Origin: Chamaelirium japonicum
Taxonomy: Eukaryota; Streptophyta; Magnoliopsida; Liliales; Melanthiaceae
DNA length: 64,000 nucleotides
NCBI GenBank assembly: GCA_947650365.1
Contig: CANTAL010000143.1
Location: forward strand, 310,001 to 374,000
Reading direction: 5' to 3'
Each line of letters starts with the position of its first letter. The stretch's first letter is position 1. A program made the position numbers and the translations under genes. This document shows, piece by piece, positions 51,201-64,000 of this stretch. Under the pieces are notes generated by a model, which saw only the letters and a list, made by a program, of their open reading frames with translations, had not been told where the DNA came from and did no database searches.

Positions 51201-54200
51201 TACGAATGAATTAGAATGGATCGTACGAATGAACTAGAATGGATACATTAGTGCGAATGAATTAGAATGCACGATCCATGCTAATTCATTCGTTCGATCA
51301 ATTCTAATTTATTAGCACGATCCATTCTAATTCATTCGTACGATCCATTCTAATTCATTCGCACGATCCATTCTAATTCATTCGTACAATCCATTCTAAT
51401 TCTTTCACATGATCCATTCTAATTCATTTGTATGATCCATTCTAATTCATTCGTACGATCTATTCTAATTCATTCGTACGATCCATTCTAATTCATTCGA
51501 ACGATCCATTCTAATTCCTTCGTACGATCCATTCTAATTCATTCATACAATCCATTCTAGTTCTTTCACACGATCCATTCTAATTCATTCGTACGATCCA
51601 TTCTAATTCATTCGTGCAATCCATTCTATTTCATTCGTACGATCCATTCTTACTCATTCGTACGATCCATTCTAATTCATTCACACGAATGTATCCATTC
51701 GTACGAATGAATTAGAATAGATTGTACGAATGAATTAGAATGGATCGTACGAATGAATTAGAATGGATCGTATGAATGAATTAGAATAGATCGTGCGAAT
51801 GAATTAGAATGGATCGTGCGAATGAATTAGAATGGATCGTGCGAATGAATTAGAATGGATCGTACGAATGAACTAGAATGGATACATTCGTGTGAATGAA
51901 TTAGAATGGATCGTACAAATGAATTAGAATGGATCGTACGAATGAATTAGAATGGATCATACGAATGAATTAGAATGGATCATACGAATGAGTAAGAATG
52001 GATCGTACGAATGAAATAGAATGGATTGTACGAATGAATTAGAATGGATCGTACGAATGAATTAGAATGGATCGTATGAAAGAATTAGAATGGATTGTAT
52101 GAATGAATTAGAATGGTTCATATGAATGAATTAGAATGGATCGTGCGAATGAATTCGAATGGATCGAATGAATGAATTAGAATGGATCGTATGAATGAAT
52201 TAGAATGGATACATTCGTGCGAATAAATTAGAATGGATACATTCGTGCGAAAGAATTTGAATAGATCGTATGAATGAATTAGAATGGATCCTATGAATGA
52301 ATTAGAATGGATCGTGTGAATGAATTAGAATGGATCGTACGAATGAATTAGAATGGATCGTGCTAGTGAATTAGAATTGATCGAATGAATGAATTAGCAT
52401 GGATCGTGCTAATGAATTAGAATGGAACGCACGAATGAATTAGAATGGATCGTGTGAAAGAATTAGAATGGATTGTATGAATGAATTAGAATGAATTCGT
52501 ACGATCCATTCGAATTCATTCGCACGATCCATTCTAATTCATTCATACGATCCATTCTAATTCATTCATACAATCCATTCTAATTCTTTCACACGATCCA
52601 TTCTAATTCATTCGTAGGTTCCATTCTAATTCATTCGTACAATCTATTCTATTTCATTCGTATGATCCATTCTTACTCATTCGTATGATCCATTCTAATT
52701 CATTCGGACGAATGTATCCATTCTAATTTATTCGTACGATCCATTCTAATTCATTCGTACGATCCATTCTAATTCATTCGTACAATCCATTCTTACTCAT
52801 TCGTATGATCCATTCTAATTCATTCGTACGATCCATTCTAATTCATTCGTACGATCCATTCTAATTCATTCGCACAATCTATTCTAATTCATTCGTACGA
52901 TCCATTCTAATTCATTCGTACGATCGTACGAATGAATTAGAATGGATCGTACGGAATGTATTAGAATGGATTGTATGAATGAATTAGAATGGATACATTC
53001 GTGCGAATGAATTAGAATGGATCATACAAATGAGTAAGAATGGATCGTACGAATGAAATAGAATGGATTGTACGAATGAATTAGAATGGATCGTACAAAT
53101 GAATTAGAATGGATCGTACGAATGAATTAGAATGGATCATACGAATGAGTAAGAATGGATCGTACAAATGAAATTGAATGGATTGTACGAATGAATTAGA
53201 ATGGATCATACGAATGAATTAGAATAGATCGTGTGAAAGAATTAGAATGCATTGTATGAATTAATTAGAATGGATCGTATGAATGAATTAGAATGGATCG
53301 TGCGAATGAATTCGAATGGATCGCATGATCCATTCGAATAGAATGGATCGTATGAATGAATTAGAATGGATCGGGTGAATGAATTAGAATGGATCGTAGG
53401 AATGAATTAGAATGGATCGTATGAATGAATTAGAATGGATCGTGCGAATGAATTAGAATGGATCGTACGAACGAATTAGAATGGATCGTACGAATGAATT
53501 AGAATGGATCATACGAATGAATTAGAATGGATCATATGAATGAGTAAGAATGGATCGTACGAATAAAATAGAATGGATTGTACGAATGAATTAGAATGGA
53601 TACATTCGTGCGGATGAATTAGAATGGATCGTACGAATGAATTAGAATGGATCGTGCTAATGAATTAGAATTGATCGAATGAATGAATTAGCATGGATCG
53701 TGCTAATGAATTAGAATGGGTCGTACGAATGAATTAGAATGGATCGTGCGAATGAATTAGAATGGATCGTATGAATGAATTAGAATGGATCGTGCGAATG
53801 AATTCGAATAGATCGTACGAATTCATTCTAATTCATTCATACAATCCATTCTAATTGTTTCACACGATCCAGTCTAATTCATTCGTACGTTCCATTCTAA
53901 TTCATTAGCACGATCCATGCTAATTCATTCTTTCGATCAATTCTAATTCATTAGCACGATCCATTCTAATTCATTCGTACGATCCATTCTAATTCATTCG
54001 CACAATCCATTCTAATTCATTCATAGGATCCATTCTAATTCATTCATACGATCTATTCTAATTCTTTCGCACGAATGTATCCATTCTAATTCATTCGCAC
54101 GAATGTATCCATTCTAATTCATTCGTACGATCCATTCTAATTCATTCGCACAATCCATTCTATTTCATTCGTACGATCCATTCTTACTCATTGGTACGAT

Positions 54201-54613
54201 CCATTCTAATTCATTCGCACGAATGTATCCATTCTAATTCATTCGTACGAATCCATTCTAATTCATTCGTACAATCTATTCTATTTCATTCGTACGATCC
54301 ATTCTTACTCATTCGTATGATCCATTCTAATTCATTCGAACGAATGTATCCATTCTAATTTATTCGTACGATCCATTCTAATTCATTCGTACGATCCATT
54401 CTAATTCATTCGTACGATCCATTCTAATTCATTCGTCCGATCCATTCTAATTCATTTGCACGAATGTATCCATTCTAATTCATTCGTACGATCCATTCAA
54501 ATTCATTCGTACGATCCATTCTAATTCATTCGTAAGATCCATTCTAATTCATTCGTACGATCCATTCTAATTCATTCGTACGATCCATTCTAATTCATTC
54601 GCACGATCCATTC
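45213..54613. repeat. Satellite mosaic region C, about 15 alternating blocks
   Basis: Approximate blocks: F 45213-46492, R -47035, short F -47060, R -47634, F -47835, R -48418, F -51003, R -51268, F -51700, R -52498, F -52924, R -53820, F -54613. The forward block 48419-51003 is the longest here and is rich in 28-bp monomers. Confidence 0.8.
50919..51115. repeat. Hairpin orientation junction, copy 4 of 5
   Basis: Arms about 50919-51003 and 51031-51115. Same centre, with a few more mismatches (CGTATAATCC and GAGAAAGAATGG). Confidence 0.78.
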
Positions 54614-57600
54614 TAATGAATTAGAATGTATCGTACGAATGAATTAGAATGGATCGTACGAATGAATTAGATTGGATCTTACGAATGAATTAGAATGGAT
54701 CGTACGAATGAATTAGAATGGATCTTACGAATGAATTAGAATGGATCGTACGAATGAATTAGAATGGATCAAATGAATGAATTAGAATGGTTACATTCAT
54801 GCGAATGAATTAGAATGGATCGTACGAATGGATTAGAATGGATCGTACGAATGGATTAGAATGGATACATTCGAGCGAATGAATTAGAATGGATCGTACG
54901 AATGAATTAGAATGGATCGTACGAATGGATTAGAATGGATCCTACGAATGGATTAGAATGGATACCTATGTGCATATGAATTAGAATGGATCGTACGAAT
55001 GAATTAGAATGGATCATATTAATGAATTAGAATGGATCGTACGAATGAATTAGAATGGATACATTCGTGCACGATCCATTCCAATTCATTCGCACGAATG
55101 TATCCATTCTAATTCATTCGTACGATCCATTCTAATTCATTAATATGATCCATTCTATTTCATTCGTACGATCCCTTCTTACTCATTCGTATGATCCATT
55201 CTAATTCATTCGCACGAATGTATCCATTCTAAATCATTCGTATGATCCATTCTAATTCATTCGTACGATCCATTCTAAATCATTCGTACAATCCATTCTA
55301 TTTCATTCGTACGATCAATTCTAATTCATTACCACGATCCATTCTAATTCATTCGTACGATCCATTCAAATTCATTCGCACGATCCATTCTAATTCATTC
55401 GTACAATTCATTCTATTTCATTCGTACGATCCATTCTTACTCATTCGTATGATCCATTCTAATTCATTCGCACGAATGTATCCATTCTAATCCATTCGTA
55501 CGATCCATTCTAATTCATTCGCATGAATGTAACCATTCTAATTCATTCATTTGATCCATTCTAATTCATTCGTACGATCCATTCTAATTCATTCGTCCGA
55601 TCCATTCTAATTCATTCGCACGAATGTATCCATTCTAAACCATTCATATGATCCATTCTAATTTATTCGTACGATCCATTCTAATTCATTCGCACGAATG
55701 TATCCATTCTAATTCATTCGTACGATCCATTCTAATTCATTCGTACGATCCATTCTAATTCATTCGTAAGATCCATTCTAATTCATTCGTACGATCCATT
55801 CTAGTTCATTCGTACGATCCATTCTAATTCATTCGCACGAATGTATCCATTCTAGTTCATTCATACGATCCATTATAATTCATTCGCACGATCCATTCTA
55901 ATTCATTCGTACGATCCATTCTAATTCATTCATACGATCCATTCTAATTCATTCGTACGATCCATTCTAATTCATTCGCACAAATATATCCATTCTAATT
56001 TATTCGTACGATCCATTCTAATTCATTCGCACGATCCATTCTAATTCATTCGTACGATCCATTCTAATTCTTTCACACGATCCATTCTAATTCATTCGTA
56101 CGATCCATTCTAATTCATTCGCACGATCCATTCTAATTCATTCGTACGATCCATTCTAATTCATTCATACGATCCATTCTAATTCATTCGTACGATCCAT
56201 TCTAATTCATTCGCACAAATGCATCCATTCTAATTCATTCGTACGATCCATTCTAATTCATTCGCACGATCCATTCTAATTCATTCGTACGATCCATTCT
56301 AATTCATTCGCACGATCTGTTCTTATTCATTCGCACAATCCATTCTAATTCATTCGCACGAATGTATCCATTCTAATTCATTCGTACGGTCCATTCTAAT
56401 TCATTCGTACGATCCATTCTAATTCATTCGTATGATCCATTCTAATTAATTGGTATGATCCATTCTAATTAGAATGGATCGTACGAATGAATTAGAATGG
56501 ATCGTACGAATGAATTAGAATGGATCTTACGAATGAATTAGAATGGATCGTTCGAATGAATTAGAATGGATACATTCGTGCGAATGAATTAGAATGGATC
56601 GGACGAATGAATTAGAATGGATCGTACGAATGAATTAGAATGGATCAAATGAATGAATTAGAATGGTTACATTCATGCGAATGAATTAGAATGGATCGTA
56701 CGAATGGATTAGAATGGATCGTACGAATGGATTAGAATGGATAAATTCGAGCGAATGAATTAGAATAGATCATACGAATGAATTAGAATGGATCGTACGA
56801 ATGGATTAGAATGGATCCTACAAATGGATTAGAATGGATACCTTTGTGCATATGAATTAGAATGGATCGCACGAATAAATTAGAGAGAATCATATTAATG
56901 AATTAGAATGGATACATTCGTGCGAATGAATTAGAATGGATCGTACGAATGAATTAGAATGGATCATACGAATGGATTAGAATGGATACCTTTGTGCATA
57001 TGAATTAGAATGGATCGTACGAATGAATTAGAATGGATCATATTAATGAATTAGAATGGATCGTACGAATGAATTAGAATGGATACATTCGTGCACGATC
57101 CATTCTAATTCATTCGCACGAATGTATCCATTCTGATTCATTCGTACGATCCATTCTAATTCATTAATATGATCCATTCTAATTCATTCGTACGATCCAC
57201 TCTAATTCATATGCACAAAGGTATCCATTCTAATTCATTCGTACGATCCATTCTAATTCAGGATCGTACGAATGAATTAGAATGGATACATTCGTGCGAA
57301 TGAATTAGAATTGATCGTACGAATGAATTAGAATGGATCATACGAATGAATTAGAATGGATCGTATGAATGAATTAGAATAGATACATTCGTGCGAATGA
57401 ATTAGAATGGATACATTCGTGCGAATGAATTAGAATGGATTGTGCGAATGAATAAGAACAGATCGTGCGAATGAATTAGAATGGATCGTACGAATGAATT
57501 AGAATGGATCGTGTGAAAGAATTAGAATGGATCGTACGAATGAATTAGAATAGATCGTGCGAATGAATTAGAATGGATCGTACGAATAAATTAGAATGGA

Positions 57601-60600
57601 TATATTTGTGCGAATGAATTAGAATGGATTGTACGAATGAATTAGAATGGATCGTATGAATGAATTAGAATTGATCGTACGAATGAATTAGAATGGATCG
57701 TGCGAATGAATTAGAATGGATCGTACGAATGAATTAGAATAGATCGTACGAATGAACTAGAATGGATACATTCGTGCGAATGAATTAGAATGGATCGTAC
57801 GAATGAATTAGAATGGATCGTACGAATGAATTAGATTGGATCTTACGAATGGATTAGAATGGATCGTACGAATGAATTAGAATGGATCGTACGAATGAAT
57901 TAGAATGGATATATTCGTGCGAATGAATTAGAATGGATCGGACGAATGAATTAGAATGGATCGTGCGAATGAATTAGAATGGATCGTACGAATAAATTAG
58001 AATGGATACATTCGTCCGAATGAATTAGAATGGATCATACGAATGAGTAAGAATGGATCGTACGAATGAAATAGAATAGATTGTACGAATGAATTAGAAT
58101 GGATTCGTACGAATGAATTAGAATGGATACATTCGTGCGAATGAATTAGAATGGATCGTACCAATGAGTAAGAATGGATCGTACGAATGAAATAGAATGG
58201 ATTGTGCGAATGAATTAGAATGGATCGTACGAATGAATTAGCATGGATCGTGTGAAAGAATTAGAATGGATTGTATGAATGAATTAGAATAGCTCGTATG
58301 AATGAATTAGAATGGATCGTACGAATGAATTAGAATGGATCGTACAAATGAATTAGAATGGATACATTCGTGCGAATAAATTAGAATGGATACATTCGTG
58401 CGAAAGAATTAGAATAGATCGTATGAATGAATTAGAATGGACCCTATGAATGAATTAGAATGGATCGTGCGAATGAATTAGAATGGATAGTACGAATGAA
58501 TTAGAATGGATAGTGCGAATGAATTAGAATGGATAGTACGAATGAATTAGAATAGATCGTACGAATGAATTAGAATGGATCATACGAAGGAATTAGAATG
58601 GATCGTACGAATGAATTAGAATGGATCATACGAATTAATTAGAATGGATCATATGAATGAATTAGAATGGATCGTACGAAGAAATTAGAACAGATACATT
58701 CGTGCGAATGAATTAGAATGGATTGTGCGAATGAATAAGAACAGATCGTGCAAATGAATTAGAATGGATGTACGAATGAATTAGAATGGATCGTGCGAAT
58801 GAATTAGAATGGATCGTACGAATGAATTAGAATGGATACATTTGTGCGAATGAATTAGAATGGATCGTACGAATGAATTAGAACGGATCGTATGAATGAA
58901 TTAGAATGGATCGTACGAATGAATAAGAATGGATCGTGCGAATGAATTAGAATGGATCGTACGAATGAATTAGAATGGATCGTGTGAAAGAATTAGAACG
59001 GATCGTACGAATGAATTAGAATGGATCGTGCGAATGAATTAGAATGGATCGTATGAATGAATTAGAATGGATCGTGCTAATGAATTAGAATTGATCGAAC
59101 GAATGAATTAGCATGGATTATACTAATGAATTAGAATGGATTGTACGAATGAATTAGAATGGATCGTGCGAATGAATTAGAATGGGTCGTACGAATGAAT
59201 TAGAATGGATACATTTGTGCGAATGAATTAGAATGGATCGTACGAATGAATTAGAATGGATCCTATGAATGAATTAGAATGGATAGTGCGAATGAATTCG
59301 AATGGATCGTACGAATTCATTCTAATTCATTCATACAATCCATTCTAATTCTTTCACACGATCCATTCTAATTCATTCGTACGTTCCATTCTAATTCATT
59401 AGCACGATCCATGCTAATTTATTCGTTTGATCAATTCTAATTCATTAGCACGATCCATTCTAATTCATTCGTACGATCCATTCTAATTTATTCGCATGAT
59501 CCATTCTAATTCATTCATTGGATCCATTCTAATTCATTCATACGATCTATTCTAATTCTTTCGCACGAATGTATCCATTCTAATTCATTCATACGATCCA
59601 TTCTAATTCGTTCGTATGATCCATTCTAATTCATTCGTACGATCCATTCTAATTCATTCATACGATCTATTCTAATTCATTCATACAATCCATTCTAATT
59701 CTTTCACACGATCCATTCTAATTCATTCGTACGATCCATTCTAATTCATTCGCACAATCCATTCTAATTCATTCGTATGATCCATTCTAATTCATTCGTA
59801 CGATCCATTCTTACTCATTCGTACGATCCATTCTAATTCATTCGTACGAATCCAATCTAATTCATTCGTACAATCTATTCTATTTCATTCGTACGATCCA
59901 TTCTTACTCATTCGTATGATCCATTCTAATTCATTCGGACGAATGTATCCATTCTAATTTATTCGTACGATCCATTCTAATTCATTCGTACGATCCATTC
60001 TAATTCATTCGCACGAATGTATCTATTCTAATTCATTCGTACGATCCATTCTAATTCATTCGTACGATCCATTCTAATTCATTCGAACAAATGTATCCAT
60101 TCTAATTCATTCGTACGATCCATTCTAATTCATTCGCACGATCCATTCTAATTCATTCGTACGATCCATTCTAATTCATTCGTACGATCCATTCTAATTC
60201 ATTCGTATGATCCATTCTAATTAATTCGTATGATCCATTCTAATTCATTCGTACGATCCATTCTAATTCATTCATACAATCCATCCTAATTCATTCGCAC
60301 GAATGTATCCATTCTAATTAATTCGTACGATCCATTCTAATTCATTCGTATGATCTATTCTTATTCATTCGCACGATCCAGTCTAATTGATTCGCACGAT
60401 CCATTCTAATTCATTCGCACGAATGTATCCATTCTAATTCATTCTTACGATCCATTCTAATTCATTAATATGATCCATTCTAATTCATTCGTACGATCCA
60501 TTCTAATTCATATGCACAAAGGTATCCATTCTAATTCATTCGCACGAAAGAATTAGAATAGATTGTATGAAAGAATTAGAATGGATCGTGCGAATGAATT

Positions 60601-63600
60601 AAAATGGATCGTACGAAGGAATTAGAATGGATCGTACGAAGGAATTAGAATGGATCGTACGAATGAGTAAGAATGGATCGTACGAATGAATTTGAATGGA
60701 TCATACGAATGAATTAGAATGGATCATAAGAATTAATTAGAATGGATCGTACGAATGAATTAGAATGGATCGTACGAATGAATTAGAATGGATACATTCG
60801 TGCGAATGAATTAGAATGGATCGTATGAATGAATTAGAATGGATCGTACGAATGAATTAGAATGGATACATTTGTGCGAATGAACTAGAATGGATCGTAC
60901 GAATGAATTAGAATGGATCGTATGAATGAATTAGAATGGATCGTACGAATGAATTAGAATGGATCGTGCGAATGAATTAGAATGGATCGTACGAATGAAT
61001 TAGAATGGATCATACGAATGAACTAGAATGGATACATTCGTGCGAATGAATTAGAATGGATCGTACGAATGAATTAGAATGGATCGTACAAATGAATTAG
61101 AATGGATCTTACGAATGAATTAGAATGGATCGTACGAATGAATTAGAATGGATCGTACGAATGAATTAGAATGGATACATTCGTGCGAATGAATTAGAAT
61201 GGATCGGACGAATGAATTAGAATGGATCGTACGAATGAATTAGAATGGATCGTATGAATGAATTAGAATGGATCGTACGAATAAATTAGAATGGATACAT
61301 TCGTCCGAATGAATTAGAATGGATCATACGAATGAGTAAGAATGGATCGTACGAATGAAATAGAATAGATTGTACGAATGAATTAGAATGGATCCTACGA
61401 ATGAGTTAGAACGGATCGTGTGAAAGAATTAGAATGGATTGTATGAATGAATTAGAATGGATCGTATGAATGAATTAGAATGGATCGTGCGAATGAATTC
61501 GAATGGATCGTACGAATTCATTCTATTTCATTCGTACGATCCATTCTAATTCATATGCACAAAGGTATCCATTCTAATTCATTCGTACGATCCATTCTAA
61601 TTCAGGATCGTACGAATGAATTAGAATGGATACATTCATGCAAATGAATTAGAATTGATCATACGAATGAGTAAGAATGGATCGGACGAATGAATTAGAA
61701 TGGATCGTACGAATGAATTAGAATGGATCAAATGAATGAATTAGAATGGTTATATTCATACGAATGAATTAGAATGGATCGTACGAATGAAGTAGAATGG
61801 ATCGTATGAATGAATTAGAATGGATACATTCGTGCGAATGCATTAGAATGGATCGTACGAATGAATTAGAATGGACACATTCGTGCGAATAAATTAGAAT
61901 GGATTGTATGAATGAATTAGAATGGATCGTACGAATGAATTAGAATGGATCGTACGAATGAATTAGAATAGATTGCGCGAATGAATTAGAATGGATCGTG
62001 CGAATGAAATAGAATGGATACAAATGAATTAGAATGGATCATACGAATGAATTAGAATAACGATCCATTCTTACTCATTCGTATGATCCATTCTAATTTA
62101 TTCGCACGAATGTATCCATTCTAATTCATTCGTACGTCTAATTCATTCGTACGGTCCATTCTAATTCATTCGCACAATCCATTCTATTTCATTCATACGG
62201 TCCATTCTTACTCATTCGTATGATCCATTATGGATACATTCGTGCGAATGAATTAGAATGGATCATACGAATGAGTAACATTGGATCGTACGAATGAAAT
62301 AGAATGGATTGTGCGAATGAATTAGAATGGATCGTACGAATGAATTAGAATGGATCGTGTGAAAGAATTAGAATGGATTGTATGAATGAATTAGAATAGA
62401 TCGTACGAATGAATTAGAATGGATACATTCGCGAATGAATTAGAATGGATCGTACGAATGAATTAGAATGGATCGTACGAATGAATTAGAATGGATCTTA
62501 CGAATAAATTAGAATGGATCGTATGAATGAATTAGAATGGATACATTTGTGCGAATAAATTAGAATGGATCGTACGAATGAATTAGAATGGATCGTCATT
62601 CATACGATCCATTCTAATTCATTCGCACGAATATATCCATTCTAATTCATTCATACGATCCATTCTACTTCATTCGTACTATCCGTTCTAATTCACTCAT
62701 ATGATCCATTCTAATTCATTCATACGATCCATTCTAATTCATTTGCACGAATATATCCATTCTAATTCATTCGTACGATCCATTCTAATTCATTCGTACG
62801 ATCCATTCTAATTCCTTCGTATGATCCATTCTAATTCCTTCGTATGATCCATTCTAATTCCTTCTTACGATCCATTCTAATTCATTCGTATCCATTCTAA
62901 TTCACTCATACGATCCATTCTAATTCATTCGTACGATCTATTCTAATTCATTCATACAATCCATTCTAATTCTTTCACACGATCCATTCTAATTCATTCG
63001 TAGGATCCATTCTAATTCATTCGTACAATCTATTCTATTTCATTCGTACGATCCATTCTTACTCATTCGTATGATCCATTCTAATTCATTCGGACGAATG
63101 TATCCATTCTAATTTATTCGTACGATCCATTCTAATTCATTCGTACGATCCATTCTAATTCAATCGTACGATCCATTCTAATTCATTCGTCCGATCCATT
63201 CTAATTCATTCGCACGAATGTATCCATTGTAATTCATTCGTACGATCCATTCTAATTCATTCGTAAGATCCATTCTAATTCATTCGTACGATCCAATCTA
63301 ATTCATTCGTACGATCCATTCTAATTCATTCGTATGAATGTATCCATTCTAGTTCATTCGTACGATCCATTCTAATTCATTCGTACGATCCATTCTAATT
63401 CATTCGCACGATCCATTCTAATTCATTCGTCGATCAATTCTAATTCATTCATATGATCCATTCTAATTCATTCGCACGAATGTATCCATTATTAATGAAT
63501 TAGAATGGATCGTGCGAATGAATTCGAATGGATCGCATGATCCATTCGAATAGAATATATCATATGAATGAATTAGAATGGATCGGGCGAATGAATTAGA

Positions 63601-64000
63601 ATGGATTGTAGGAATGAATTAGAATGGATTGTATGAATGAATTAGAATGGATCTTATGAATGAATTAGAATGGATCGTGCGAATGAATTAGAATGGATCG
63701 TATGAATGAAATAGAATGGATCGTACGAATGAATTAGAATGGATCATACGAATGAATTAGAATGGATCATGCAAATGAATTAGAATGGATCATACGAATG
63801 AATAAGAATGGATCGGACGAATGAAATAGAATGGATCGTACGAATGAATTAGAATGGATCAAATGAATGAATTAGAATGAATTAGAATGAAATAGAATGG
63901 ATCGTACGAATGAATTAGAATGGATTGTACGAATGAATTAGAATAGATCGTACGAATGAATTAGAATGGATCGTACAAAGGAATTAGAATGGATCGTACG
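54614..64000. repeat. Satellite mosaic region D, about 14 alternating blocks, running off the right edge
   Basis: Approximate blocks: R 54614-55070, F -56464, R -57093, F -57258, R -59316, F -60545, R -61515, F -61604, R -62056, F -62230, R -62592, F -63491, R -64000. The GATCGCATGATCC palindrome seen at 29.7 and 53.3 kb recurs at about 63533. The array is still continuous at the last base. Confidence 0.8.
62145..62341. repeat. Hairpin orientation junction, copy 5 of 5
   Basis: Arms about 62145-62229 and 62257-62341. Same centre and loop length. The left flank is scrambled just outside the arm (CGTACGTCTAATTC at about 62131). Confidence 0.78.

Larger units (their letters stand above)
8793..64000. 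repeat. 23-bp minisatellite array with 28-bp variants, mosaic of inverted blocks
   Basis: The monomer is 23 bp with core CGTACGATCCATTCTAAT (an example starts at 10149). It is about 35% GC and pyrimidine-rich on one strand, so orientation can be read directly. A 28-bp form has five extra bases (CGCACGAATGTATCC in place of CGTACGATCC). At roughly 24 bp per unit the array holds on the order of 2,300 monomers and continues past the right edge. Orientation flips about 60 times. There is no interruption by unique sequence, no gene and no RNA gene. Likely heterochromatic or pericentromeric by nature; chromosomal position cannot be seen. Confidence 0.97.

Noticed and set aside
55242..55490. 82-codon plus-strand ORF in the satellite
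   Set aside because: Same artefact; the longest one simply spans a stretch free of 28-bp monomers.
8793..64000. CRISPR-like direct repeats
   Set aside because: The 23-bp units are contiguous with no unique spacers, no cas genes are present, and the context is a plant retroelement.
8793..64000. Telomeric or interstitial telomere-like repeat
   Set aside because: The monomer contains no TTTAGGG-type motif on either strand.
8793..64000. The 23-bp satellite as an expansion of part of the adjacent retroelement
   Set aside because: No 23-bp-like unit is seen in the LTR, gag-pol or 3' region. The element's own tandem repeats (78 bp and 22 bp) are GC-rich and unrelated.

Overview
The window is plant nuclear heterochromatin in two parts. 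The left 8.8 kb is most of one decayed Ty3/gypsy LTR retrotransposon on the minus strand. The remaining 55 kb is an uninterrupted minisatellite with no credible gene. A plant source is indicated by Tat-type pol architecture (a degenerate RNase H followed by a second, archaeal-type RNase H, then integrase), an antisense spliced extra ORF beyond pol, and a short intron with plant-like splice signals. GC-rich codons weakly suggest a monocot; I cannot name a species.

Element, read on the minus strand from right to left: a 5' LTR at 8792-7597 with ends TGTTGGGGG and CCCCCAAACA, a TATA box at 7798-7793, a primer-binding site at 7593-7576, gag from an ATG at 7504, protease at about 5628-5029, reverse transcriptase at 5028-3961, then RNase H, archaeal-type RNase H and D,D35E integrase at 3960-1567. 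A non-coding 3' segment follows with a 78-bp tandem repeat (about 1153-1450). On the plus strand lie the last exons of an antisense coiled-coil protein (1-134 and 209-733, intron 135-208). The 3' LTR lies beyond the left edge. Gag-pol is broken by five in-frame stops and one frame change, and every stop is one C-to-T change away from a sense codon.

Satellite, 8793-64000: a 23-bp monomer (core CGTACGATCCATTCTAAT) mixed with a 28-bp variant carrying five extra bases. The array is not simply head-to-tail. It is a mosaic of about 60 blocks that alternate in orientation, many of them switching at or beside the palindrome CGTACG. Ordered strings of rare monomer variants recur in both orientations, an 85-bp-arm hairpin junction recurs five times, and three tandem macro-units of 5.0, 4.5 and 3.7 kb span 11783-24931. 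The retroelement ends directly against a satellite monomer, so it appears to have inserted into this array.

No RNA gene, CRISPR array or cellular protein-coding gene was seen. The four short ORFs inside the satellite are frame artefacts of the 23-bp period.
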